Assembly (NCBI GenBank): GCA_025453715.1
Contig: JALOPT010000020.1
Span: forward strand, 1-15,235
Direction: 5' to 3'
Length of the DNA: 15,235 bases
Source: Methanoregulaceae archaeon
GTDB lineage: Archaea; Halobacteriota; Methanomicrobia; Methanomicrobiales; Methanospirillaceae
Made by a program: the position numbers and the translations under genes. This document shows positions 1-6,372 of the stretch, in pieces. Every line of letters begins with the position of its first letter. Position 1 is the stretch's first letter. Under the pieces are notes generated by a model. It made no database searches, was not told the DNA's origin, and was given only the letters and a program-made list of their open reading frames with translations.

Positions 1-183
1 ACCTGCGCCCCATGCGGTCAGCCAGGACCTTGTGCCATTAAAGACCAGTCGGTCCATATTTTCAGGCTCGGGACTCCGGGTTTGACTCCCGGTCAGAGAC
101 CCTGAATGGTTTGTTCGACCAGGACAACCCGGGCCTTTACAGGCCCCAGCGATTCAGATGCTAAATAATTATACCTTTTTTTA
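1..183 (+). other. Left-edge segment: hairpin-rich, possible 3' end of an unidentified gene
   Basis: The first frame is open from the window edge to a TGA at 103-105 (34 codons, with a CAPCGQPGPC cysteine cluster), so it could be the C-terminus of a protein that begins outside the window. I do not recognise it. The same stretch is unusually rich in inverted repeats: GACC-AGTC-GGTC near 43-54, an outer stem 61-66 with 101-106 (TTCAGG/CCTGAA) enclosing an inner hairpin 76-80 with 88-92 (CCGGG/CCCGG, 7-nt loop), and a 6-bp hairpin at 131-146. It could therefore instead be the 3' part of a structured RNA. The inner hairpin resembles a tRNA T-arm in shape, but the acceptor strand finds no partner upstream. 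I cannot choose between these readings. Confidence 0.25.
131..183 (+). terminator. Possible terminator: hairpin followed by T tract
   Basis: A 6-bp hairpin (GGGCCT, loop TTAC, AGGCCC, 131-146) is followed about 30 bases later by a run of seven T at 176-183. Archaeal termination depends mainly on the U-tract. This would end whatever transcript enters from the left edge. Inference only. Confidence 0.35.
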
Positions 184-205
184 TCAATCAAAAATCATTT
201 GTCTG

Positions 206-224
206 TTATTTAAAAAACGGGTTT
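206..224 (-). terminator. Possible U-tract terminator of the minus-strand 147-residue gene
   Basis: Read on the minus strand, a T-rich tract (CCCGTTTTTTAAATAA) lies about 65-80 bases past the stop codon of the 285-728 gene. U-tracts of this kind end transcription in archaea. No strong hairpin goes with it. Confidence 0.3.
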
Positions 225-284
225 TTATGGAGACGATATGATTTTCTTTTCCAATCCTGCGGTAATCAGATCTGTAATCCGGGA

Positions 285-728
285 CTATATAGTGGCCTGG
301 TTAGTCGATGATGTTTGATTTAAACCGTAATACGTGGTTGAACTCTGGTGAACGAGATTTTTCCCCTTGTCAGAAATCAGCATGATCATCGTGTAGTTTC
401 CGTTATCAGACATTTTCATGGCAATTTCAATCGGGTTGTCGGGAGAAACCGAGGCAAAGGTTTTTTGATCGTTGAAGAGTACTTTAGAATCTTTTTGCGC
501 CTGGTACGTGGCAGTAACGGGACTGGATATTGTACCAGCCGGCACATAGCGGAAGGTCAGGTACGCGTCATCTACTGCAGTTTCTACACTGAACGAAAGT
601 TTTGCTGCATCTGTCTGCCCGGTCTGCTTTGAATCGGGAAACATCATGCCATTCAGGTAGAACAGCCCGAACAAGAATATGATGATAATCGCAACAATAC
701 CGATAAAGATTGCATTTTGTTTTTCCAT
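285..728 (-). CDS. Small membrane-anchored extracytoplasmic protein, unknown function
   Basis: The 147-residue product has one hydrophobic segment at about residues 7-27, with two charged residues before it, followed by a polar domain rich in Ser, Thr and Asn. This is the layout of a protein anchored by an uncleaved N-terminal helix with its body outside the cell. The remaining sequence (for example YLTFRYVPAG, then NGNYTMIMLI) alternates in a way that suggests beta strands, but I recognise no family. The start is supported by AAGGAG about 8 bases upstream of the ATG (minus strand, near 737-742). The gene diverges from cbiA/cfbB and stands alone. A U-tract lies past its stop codon. The opposite-strand open frame at 348-632 is a shadow. 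Confidence 0.75.
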   Translation of the reverse strand: MEKQNAIFIGIVAIIIIFLFGLFYLNGMMFPDSKQTGQTDAAKLSFSVETAVDDAYLTFRYVPAGTISSPVTATYQAQKDSKVLFNDQKTFASVSPDNPIEIAMKMSDNGNYTMIMLISDKGKNLVHQSSTTYYGLNQTSSTNQATI

Positions 729-1014
729 GGAGATGCTCCTTGAATTTTATCGTACGTTTATGCCGGATGATTAAAAGAATTAACGGGTTTCACTCACTTT
801 TTCGATATACCAGCCGGGTTTATCCCGGAGCGAACACCGGAAAAAGTGTGAAAAATCATACACGTTGCGAAAGAGGTCCTGGTTACCCCCCGCCCTCATG
901 GATTTATGTAAGAGAGCGCCTAACCATCTGGTACCAGACAGTCGATAATCACCAGGGGATTTAGCTCCCGGGGAATTTTTCGTAAAACCCAATCATTCAG
1001 GTGAGACACAGGCC
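729..1014. other. Divergent intergenic spacer with a nested stem-loop
   Basis: This 286-bp spacer separates the minus-strand 147-residue gene from cbiA/cfbB and should hold both promoters. Its main visible feature is a perfect 9-bp inverted repeat (CACTTTTTC at 795-803 with GAAAAAGTG at 840-848) enclosing a second 5-bp hairpin (CCGGG 814-818, loop TTTAT, CCCGG 824-828). Because the repeat is symmetric, it could form in transcripts of either strand or act as a DNA site. A TATA-like TTTATGTAA lies near 902-910. I see no cobalamin riboswitch core and no convincing short gene. Confidence 0.45.
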
Positions 1015-2352
1015 ATGAGTATGAACATCCGCATTCCAAGGATCCTGATTGCAGGGACTCATAGCGGATGTGGCAAAACAACCATTTCCCGTGGCCTGAT
1101 GCAGGCCTTTACCTCCCAGGGGCTCGTGGTCCAGCCCTTTAAAGTTGGCCCGGATTTCATCGATCCCACACACCATACTTCGATCTGCGGGAGGGCTTCG
1201 AGGAACCTTGACCCGTTCATGATGGGGGAAGACAGGGTCAGGGAGACATTTGTTAAGGCGTCCAGGGGCGCGGATATTGCGGTCATTGAAGGCGTCATGG
1301 GTATGTTCGACGGGCTTGACGGGACACTGGAGGCAAGTTCAGCCCATGTTGCAGATCTCCTCGGTACACCAGTCCTCCTGGTAGTAGACGTGAAAGGGAT
1401 GTCACGAAGCGCCCATGCAATTATCAGAGGATTTGCCGGTTACCCGGGGGGCGAACGGATAGCCGGCGTGATTTTCAACCGTTTAGGTAGTGGACGCCAC
1501 AGGTCTCTGATAGAACGGTCAGTTGACGGGAAGGTGCTCGGATGGGTGAAAAGGAGACCGGGACTCGAAGTAAAGAGCCGGCACCTCGGGCTGGTCATGG
1601 CATCCGAGCTCGGGAATGACACGGCTGCCGGGGATGCAGTCAGGGAGGACTGTGATACCGGGGCAATTCTTGAGATTGCCCGTAAAACGGACCCTTTACC
1701 ATATACGGAAGAGTTGCCGGACGAGACCGGTGAACGGCCAGTCATCGGGGTCGCCCGTGATGAGGCCTTTTGTTTTTATTACCAGGACAACCTTGACCTC
1801 CTGGCAGCTTCCGGTGCGGACCTTGTGTTTTTCAGCCCGATACATGACCCTCTCCCGAAAACAGATGCACTCTACCTCGGAGGTGGATACCCGGAACTGC
1901 ATGCGGGGGCCCTTGAATCATCGGCCACTACGAACGCGGTTGCAGCGGCTGCTGACCGGGGAATGCCGGTTTATGCCGAATGTGGGGGACTGCTCTTTCT
2001 CTCCCGGGGAATATATTCAGACCGTGAGTACCGGATGGCAGGTGTCCTCCCCGCGTGCGCGGAGATGACCGGAACTGTCCAGGCACTTGGGTACTCTGAC
2101 GGCAGGGCCAGCGGAAAGAATTCCTATATCAGGCCTGGAATGAAAATAAAAGGCCATGAATTTCATTATTCCCGCATTGAATGCATGCCTGGAGCAAGGT
2201 TCGTAATTGATCTTTCGCGTGGCAAAGGGATTTCCGGGGGCAGGGACGGGTTGTCAGAACATGAAACAACCGGGAGTTATACCCACAGCTACTTCAGCAC
2301 GGAATTTTCACGTGCATTTGTCAACGCAGCCCGCATATTTAAGAGGCAATAG
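1015..2352 (+). CDS. cbiA: Cobyrinate a,c-diamide synthase / Ni-sirohydrochlorin a,c-diamide synthase (CbiA/CfbB family)
   Basis: This family amidates the a and c acetate side chains of a corrin precursor (CbiA, cobamide synthesis) or of Ni-sirohydrochlorin (CfbB, coenzyme F430), using glutamine and ATP in the cytoplasm. The 445-residue product has the expected two-domain layout. An N-terminal P-loop ATPase domain has GTHSGCGKTT at residues 14-23. A C-terminal class I glutamine amidotransferase domain has GGGYPELHAG, the nucleophile Cys323 in AECGGLLFL, and a candidate catalytic His424 in SYTHSYF. Length is normal. The start at 1015 has GGTGA ten bases upstream; a second ATG lies two codons in. 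Motifs cannot separate CbiA from CfbB, and no other cobalamin or F430 gene (such as cfbC or cfbD) is in view. ilvD follows in the same direction 72 bases on, so co-transcription is possible. Confidence 0.9.
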   Translation: MSMNIRIPRILIAGTHSGCGKTTISRGLMQAFTSQGLVVQPFKVGPDFIDPTHHTSICGRASRNLDPFMMGEDRVRETFVKASRGADIAVIEGVMGMFDGLDGTLEASSAHVADLLGTPVLLVVDVKGMSRSAHAIIRGFAGYPGGERIAGVIFNRLGSGRHRSLIERSVDGKVLGWVKRRPGLEVKSRHLGLVMASELGNDTAAGDAVREDCDTGAILEIARKTDPLPYTEELPDETGERPVIGVARDEAFCFYYQDNLDLLAASGADLVFFSPIHDPLPKTDALYLGGGYPELHAGALESSATTNAVAAAADRGMPVYAECGGLLFLSRGIYSDREYRMAGVLPACAEMTGTVQALGYSDGRASGKNSYIRPGMKIKGHEFHYSRIECMPGARFVIDLSRGKGISGGRDGLSEHETTGSYTHSYFSTEFSRAFVNAARIFKRQ

Positions 2353-2424
2353 AAACACGAATGGACGACGAAGGGATATAACACTTCAGGTCATATAGTC
2401 ACCAGTAGGAAGATGGTTTTTCTC

Positions 2425-4071
2425 ATGCGGAGTGATGAGGTTAAATCAGGGTACCGGCGGGCGCCAAACCGTTCGCTTCTCAGGTCACTCGGAGTTACTG
2501 ACCGGGAGATGGGGCTTCCCTTCATAGGTATCGCCAATGCGTACAACACGATTGTCCCCGGGCATGTCCACCTCCGGACGCTTACCGATAAGGTCAAAGA
2601 GGGGATTATTGCAGCGGGGGGAGTACCCTTCGAGTTCGGCGTTATCGGGATCTGTGACGGCATAGCGATGGGGCATGAGGGGATGCGGTATTCTCTCCCT
2701 TCGAGAGAAAATATTGCGGACTCAATTGAGCTGATGACAGAAGCCCACCGGTTTGACGGGATTGTCTGCGTCGGCACCTGTGATAAAATCGTACCGGGGA
2801 TGCTGATGGCAGCAGCACGTTGCAATATCCCGTCAATTGTGTTAACCGGAGGACCTATGCTCTCCGGTTACCTTGCCGGGAAGGAACTTTCCCTTATTGA
2901 TATTTTTGAAGGCGTGGGAAAGGTGGCAGCAGGTGCAATGAGCGAAACTGCCCTGCAGGAACTCGAATGTTGTGCAATGCCTGGCTGCGGGAGCTGCCAG
3001 GGACTTTACACGGCAAATACCATGGCCTGCATGACCGAGGCAATGGGAATGTCGCTCCCGGGGACCGCGGCAATCCCGGCGGTTGATGCTGCAAAACTCA
3101 GGATAGCCCGTGAAAGCGGAGAACGGGTCATTGACCTCGTAAGAGGGAATATCCTCCCCCGGGACATTATCACCTCCGAAAGCCTTTCAAATGCAATCAG
3201 GGTCGATATGGCCCTTGGGGGCTCAACCAATACAGTCCTTCACCTGATGGCAATCGCCCTTGAAGCAGGAGTACCCCTTGATCTCGACATGTTCAACGTT
3301 ATCGGTGAGAAAACCCCTCATATCTGTCATATGCAGCCAAGCGGACCTCATTCGATGCAGACACTGTACCGGGCAGGTGGCATCCCGGCGGTTTTTAAAG
3401 AACTTTTACCATTGCTTGCCGATGTCCCGACGGTCTCCGGAATGAGCGTCCGTCAGATCGCAAATGCGGCAGTTGTCCGTGATTCAAATATTATTAAGGG
3501 CATAAATTCGCCTGTAAGCCCTGCAGGGGGCCTGAAAATTCTGAAAGGGTCACTGGCCCCTGACGGGGCCGTGGTAAAATGTGCAGCAGTCCCAAAGGAG
3601 ATGTGGGTCCACCAGGGTCCGGCAAGGGTATTTGATGGAGAAACAGCAGCGATGAAGGCGATACTTGCAAGGGAGGTCAAAGAGGGGGACGTCGTCGTTA
3701 TCCGGTACGAGGGGCCCCGTGGTGCACCGGGGATGCCCGAGATGCTATCCCCGACATCAGCACTGATGGGCCTTGGATACAGCCGGGTCGCGCTGATCAC
3801 AGATGGTCGTTTTTCAGGAGGGACCAGGGGACCGTGTATCGGCCATATCGCACCTGAAGCAGCGATCGGAGGGCCGATCGCCCTGGTGAGAGATGGTGAT
3901 ACGATCGCCATTGACCTCTTTAAGAAGACAATTGACCTCAATGTACCGGTTGTTGAACTGGGTGACAGGAAAAACACATGGAAACCACTGCAAAAACTAT
4001 TGACGGGAGTGCTATCCCGGTATGCCGCAATAGTCGGCCAGGCAAATCACGGTGCGGTTTTGAAACCATGA
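2425..4071 (+). CDS. ilvD: Dihydroxy-acid dehydratase
   Basis: IlvD removes water from 2,3-dihydroxy-isovalerate and 2,3-dihydroxy-3-methylvalerate, the third common step of valine and isoleucine synthesis. It is a cytoplasmic iron-sulfur enzyme. The 548-residue product is full length and shows the family landmarks: Cys77 in ICDGIAMGH, Cys119 with Lys121 in GTCDKIVPG, Cys188 and Cys191 in MPGCGSCQG, and the C-terminal GRFSGGTRG with Ser464 expected to act as base. Cys77, Cys119 and Cys191 or Cys188 are the likely cluster ligands. I chose the ATG at 2425 because archaeal homologues begin with MRSD; an in-frame ATG at 2413 would add four residues but sits only two or three bases after AGGA. The gene follows cbiA/cfbB by 72 bases with no obvious terminator between them, although the pathways are unrelated. 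Confidence 0.95.
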   Translation: MRSDEVKSGYRRAPNRSLLRSLGVTDREMGLPFIGIANAYNTIVPGHVHLRTLTDKVKEGIIAAGGVPFEFGVIGICDGIAMGHEGMRYSLPSRENIADSIELMTEAHRFDGIVCVGTCDKIVPGMLMAAARCNIPSIVLTGGPMLSGYLAGKELSLIDIFEGVGKVAAGAMSETALQELECCAMPGCGSCQGLYTANTMACMTEAMGMSLPGTAAIPAVDAAKLRIARESGERVIDLVRGNILPRDIITSESLSNAIRVDMALGGSTNTVLHLMAIALEAGVPLDLDMFNVIGEKTPHICHMQPSGPHSMQTLYRAGGIPAVFKELLPLLADVPTVSGMSVRQIANAAVVRDSNIIKGINSPVSPAGGLKILKGSLAPDGAVVKCAAVPKEMWVHQGPARVFDGETAAMKAILAREVKEGDVVVIRYEGPRGAPGMPEMLSPTSALMGLGYSRVALITDGRFSGGTRGPCIGHIAPEAAIGGPIALVRDGDTIAIDLFKKTIDLNVPVVELGDRKNTWKPLQKLLTGVLSRYAAIVGQANHGAVLKP

Positions 4072-4163
4072 GCAGGTACGGAGTCTGCCGGGGACCATAA
4101 AACCAGTATTTTTATGTTTCCTGATAAAATTCTAAATGTATAAGCCAGATAGGGGGTTCTTCT

Positions 4164-4355
4164 ATGTCTGATTCACCCACGATTTATTGCAGCGTCGTCT
4201 GCTCCCACTGCGAAGGAGAAGGTTGCACGTATTGTAACAAGACCGGCCACGTGCTTGTAAAAGAACCTGCCTGCAGGTGCAAGGCCTGTGAAGGTGCAGG
4301 GTGCATTTACTGCGGTTTTACAGGATGGGCGGGGCTGAAAGGAAAATATGATTAA
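4164..4355 (+). CDS. Cysteine-rich small protein with DnaJ-like zinc-binding repeats
   Basis: The 63-residue product contains ten cysteines. Two copies of a motif of the form CxxCEGxGCxYCxxTG occupy residues 13-28 and 39-54, 26 residues apart. CxxCxGxG is the zinc-binding signature of the DnaJ central domain, here with an extra CxYC in each copy, so each copy alone offers four cysteines (13, 16, 21, 24 and 39, 42, 47, 50). Binding of one or two zinc ions is a reasonable inference; no J domain is present and I cannot assign a function. A GGGGG-containing Shine-Dalgarno-like stretch (near 4151-4155) precedes the ATG. The SemiSWEET gene begins 33 bases after the stop codon, so the two may share a transcript. 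TATA-like sequences lie near 4093-4102 and 4107-4115. Confidence 0.75.
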   Translation: MSDSPTIYCSVVCSHCEGEGCTYCNKTGHVLVKEPACRCKACEGAGCIYCGFTGWAGLKGKYD

Positions 4356-4388
4356 TCCAATTTCAAAAGGATACCAGTGAATCCCTGA

Positions 4389-4643
4389 ATGGACTTCGTA
4401 CCGGTACTTGGCTATGTTGCAGGGTTCTGCACAACAGTTGCATTTCTCCCCCAGGTTTACCGGGCATGGAAGACGAAGTCATGCAAGGACCTCTCCCCCG
4501 GTATGCTTATTTTATTTGCTGTCGGAATCTTTCTCTGGCTCATTTTCGGTATCCTGATACAGGAATTACCCATTATTATCGCAAACGGGGTGACCTTTTT
4601 CCTGGTACTTCTGATCGTAGTCCTCAAGTTCAGGTTCGATTAG
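4389..4643 (+). CDS. SemiSWEET-type PQ-loop sugar transporter
   Basis: The 84-residue product has three predicted membrane helices (about residues 4-22, 36-54 and 59-80). The PQ-loop motif sits at the end of the first helix (FLPQVYRAWKTKS, Pro21-Gln22). This is the size and layout of prokaryotic SemiSWEETs, which form homodimers that let mono- or disaccharides cross the membrane along their gradient. The actual substrate cannot be told from sequence. The start ATG at 4389 lies about 15 bases after AAAGGAT, a long spacing; no better start is available. It follows the cysteine-rich gene closely, and a functional link with it is only suggested by proximity. Confidence 0.85.
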   Translation: MDFVPVLGYVAGFCTTVAFLPQVYRAWKTKSCKDLSPGMLILFAVGIFLWLIFGILIQELPIIIANGVTFFLVLLIVVLKFRFD

Positions 4644-4660
4644 CCGGGCCTGGAACCTGC

Positions 4661-4670
4661 AATATAAAAG
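4661..4670 (+). promoter_or_regulatory. TATA-box-like promoter of the short ORF at 4714
   Basis: AATATAAAAG is a good archaeal TATA-box match. Transcription would begin about 25 bases downstream, near 4690, just ahead of the GGAGG ribosome-binding site at 4699-4703. It lies only about 20 bases after the SemiSWEET stop codon, so the following unit would be transcribed separately. Confidence 0.4.
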
Positions 4671-4713
4671 TCAGGATTTATTATTGTTCCCATTATCGGA
4701 GGAATTGGTTACC

Positions 4714-4812
4714 ATGTCCATACAGGCAGTAACGTTCACCCGTCACCGATATTCTTTCGGGTTCACTTTTGTATTCAGCAAGGGAGAACCAATGCGCCCG
4801 TTTCCCGGATAA
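4714..4812 (+). CDS. Possible 32-residue peptide gene
   Basis: An ATG at 4714 opens a 32-codon frame ending in TAA at 4810-4812. Although very short, it has every signal of a separate gene: a TATA-like box at 4661-4670, CGGAGG at 4698-4703 with eleven bases before the ATG, and a hairpin with a T tract across the stop codon. The peptide is basic and aromatic (six Phe, one Tyr, three Arg, one Lys), with no membrane segment and no family I recognise. It could instead be a non-coding transcript that happens to carry a start codon. Confidence 0.4.
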   Translation: MSIQAVTFTRHRYSFGFTFVFSKGEPMRPFPG

Positions 4813-4826
4813 TCCGGTTATTTTTA
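4805..4826 (+). terminator. Hairpin plus T tract across the stop codon of the short ORF
   Basis: CCGGA, loop TAA, TCCGG (4805-4817) is followed directly by TTATTTTTA (4818-4826). The loop is the stop codon of the 32-residue ORF. A similar hairpin, CCGG-ATAA-CCGG, recurs at 4887-4898. Confidence 0.45.
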
Positions 4827-4960
4827 CCAATGTACCAACCCTATGCCGGGAAAACAGCCTTATTTATAGCATATATTTTTTACCCACCGGATAACCGGCT
4901 TTATCAAAAAGTGCCTCAAAAACAGGACGGTATCGTGATGAAAGGAGAAAGAGGGAAGAG
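4827..4960. other. Spacer between the short ORF and the RDD gene
   Basis: This stretch holds a second CCGG-ATAA-CCGG hairpin (4887-4898), an A+T-rich run near 4859-4882 with several TATA-like words, and A5 tracts at 4906-4910 and 4918-4922 that read as U-tracts on the minus strand. I see no gene in it. Confidence 0.4.
4906..4922 (-). terminator. U-tract terminator of the RDD gene
   Basis: On the minus strand two T5 runs separated by seven bases lie about 40-55 bases past the stop codon of the 4961-5575 gene. Paired U-tracts are typical of archaeal transcript ends. Inference. Confidence 0.4.
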
Positions 4961-5575
4961 TTAATACTGCTGGTACATCAGGCAGCCGGCGATAATATCA
5001 TGCAGGCCCTGCTTCTGGCGGGTGAACGCGATAATGATGAACCCGATAAAGAAGGTGATGACAGAGAGCACTTTTGCGAAAAAGCGCAGTGTAGACCGCG
5101 AGAACGTGATGCGGTTTCCGTGCAGGTCGGTCACCGCGATCCGAACAGCAATTTTCCCAAGAGTGGCCTGGTTTTTCGAGCTCTCCAGAATTGCGTAATA
5201 AAGCCAGGGTACCAGGATGAGCAGGACCGTTATCGCATAAATGACCTGGGTTGGCACCATAGTATACACTACCTCGCCATACCGGTCGGTCATAGGGTAA
5301 CCGCGCAGGAACTGGTAAATCATCCGTACGCCTTCACTGAGCCCTGTGAGCCCCATGATGAATATATCAAGGACCAGGATGAAGACGAGATCAATGATCC
5401 ACGCAAGGAACCGTTGTCCAAACCCTGCGTAATTCTCGGTGCAAATCCCAGAAGACTTCTTTTTAATAAGAAGCTTTGGTGCCGGTGCCGGTGGCGCGGC
5501 TCTTACTTCCGCCCCGCACCACTGGCAGTATTTGCCGGAATCGTCGGTCTTTTTACCGCACTTCGAACAAAACAT
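4961..5575 (-). CDS. Zinc-ribbon RDD-family membrane protein
   Basis: The 204-residue product starts with a short zinc ribbon (Cys3, Cys6, Cys17, Cys20; MFCSKCGKK then YCQWCG). A Pro/Ala linker follows at about 25-34, then an RDD domain. The RDD signature is visible as Arg55 in GFGQRF, Asp62 and Asp70, with membrane helices at about 56-77, 108-128 and 170-188. RDD proteins are multi-pass membrane proteins of mostly unknown role; some have been linked to ion exchange. Zinc-ribbon fusions to RDD are common in archaea. The start is supported by AGGAG eight bases upstream. A TATA-like ACATAAAAACC (minus strand, about 5634-5644) could drive it. The plus-strand open frame over 5000-5599 is a shadow. 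Confidence 0.88.
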   Translation of the reverse strand: MFCSKCGKKTDDSGKYCQWCGAEVRAAPPAPAPKLLIKKKSSGICTENYAGFGQRFLAWIIDLVFILVLDIFIMGLTGLSEGVRMIYQFLRGYPMTDRYGEVVYTMVPTQVIYAITVLLILVPWLYYAILESSKNQATLGKIAVRIAVTDLHGNRITFSRSTLRFFAKVLSVITFFIGFIIIAFTRQKQGLHDIIAGCLMYQQY

Positions 5576-5760
5576 TACTCTTTCTCCTGCTTTACGTAAA
5601 ACATTGTCAATCTTGTTCTTGAATGTATCGAATGGTTTTTATGTTTCCGGCAGTCTTCCCACCAGGTATACCCTGAATCAGCCGGCAGAGGTTACCAGAT
5701 GGTGGCCCCCTGATCAAAAAACCTATACTCCCCGGTATCACTTCTAAGAACAGCGAGATC

Positions 5761-6294
5761 ATGAAAACAATACCTCTGTTCGCCATTATTGTGGCCTGCA
5801 TCATCCTCCTTCTGTGCTCCGGCTGTCTCAGCCAGCAATCAGCACAATCACCGGTGACGCAGGTAATAACCACCCGGTCAACCCCTGCTGCAACCGAAAC
5901 CGTTCCAACCGCAACCATGACGGTACTGACTTCGACTACCATACCGGTAACCACGCAAAAAACGGTGGTGGACGACCTTCCACAGGAAGTGACCATCCTG
6001 CCGCCCGATTATGCGATTGATATTGGCATTGATAAAGACCGTGTCTATAACACGATAACCGTGACATTTACCGGAGGCCGTGGGCAGGTCCTCGTGAAGA
6101 ATATCCTTGTCAGGGTGACTTCTTCCGATGGAACGGTGGAGCAGAAAAACTTCCCCATCGGGAACCAGGTCTCGATCGGGTCATCCGTTGATTTGAAAGG
6201 TTCACGCGGGTCAGACAGGGTTGAGGTCTTTGCAACACTGGGTGGCATCACATACAAGGTAAAAGATGAAAATATGACCTATACATACTATTAA
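5761..6294 (+). CDS. Predicted lipoprotein with Thr-rich linker
   Basis: The 177-residue product begins with a lipoprotein signal peptide: Lys2, a hydrophobic stretch at 4-18, and a lipobox LCSGC ending in Cys22, the expected lipidation site. A Thr/Pro/Ser-rich linker covers about residues 28-70 and is a likely site of glycosylation. The C-terminal domain, about 80-177, has alternating hydrophobic residues typical of a beta-sandwich (for example NTITVTFTGG and VLVKNILVRV). I assign no function. Proteins of this build are common in Methanomicrobiales and sit on the outer face of the membrane. The ribosome-binding site is weak (GCGAG before the ATG). A hairpin and T tract follow the gene. Confidence 0.8.
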   Translation: MKTIPLFAIIVACIILLLCSGCLSQQSAQSPVTQVITTRSTPAATETVPTATMTVLTSTTIPVTTQKTVVDDLPQEVTILPPDYAIDIGIDKDRVYNTITVTFTGGRGQVLVKNILVRVTSSDGTVEQKNFPIGNQVSIGSSVDLKGSRGSDRVEVFATLGGITYKVKDENMTYTYY

Positions 6295-6304
6295 CGTGCC
6301 AGGT

Positions 6305-6346
6305 TCCCGATACCGGGATTATTAAGGACACCTGCATTTTTTATTT
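6305..6346 (+). terminator. Terminator after the lipoprotein gene
   Basis: A perfect 5-bp hairpin (TCCCG, loop ATAC, CGGGA, 6305-6318) lies ten bases past the stop codon and is followed by a T-rich tract (ATTTTTTATTTT, about 6336-6347). It also separates this gene from the convergent permease gene. Confidence 0.5.
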
Positions 6347-6372
6347 TGGTTAACATTATTCTGGCACCCCTT

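Noticed and set aside
61..106. tRNA gene suggested by a T-arm-like hairpin (CCGGG, 7-base loop, CCCGG)
   Set aside because: The loop has T instead of the conserved C at its third base, the following TCAGAGA has no acceptor partner upstream, and no D-arm or anticodon arm is seen.
710..964. 84-codon plus-strand open frame before cbiA/cfbB
   Set aside because: It overlaps the start and ribosome-binding site of the 285-728 gene, has no ribosome-binding site of its own, and runs through the stem-loop element.
729..1014. Cobalamin riboswitch ahead of cbiA/cfbB
   Set aside because: No B12-box-like core is present, and the stem-loop here is of a different design.
3453..3977. 174-codon open frame on the minus strand
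   Set aside because: It lies wholly inside ilvD in an opposite frame and has the low-complexity Ser/Thr/Pro composition of a shadow frame.
5000..5599. 199-codon open frame on the plus strand
   Set aside because: It is antisense to the zinc-ribbon RDD gene, whose domains are clear; the antisense product shows no family features.
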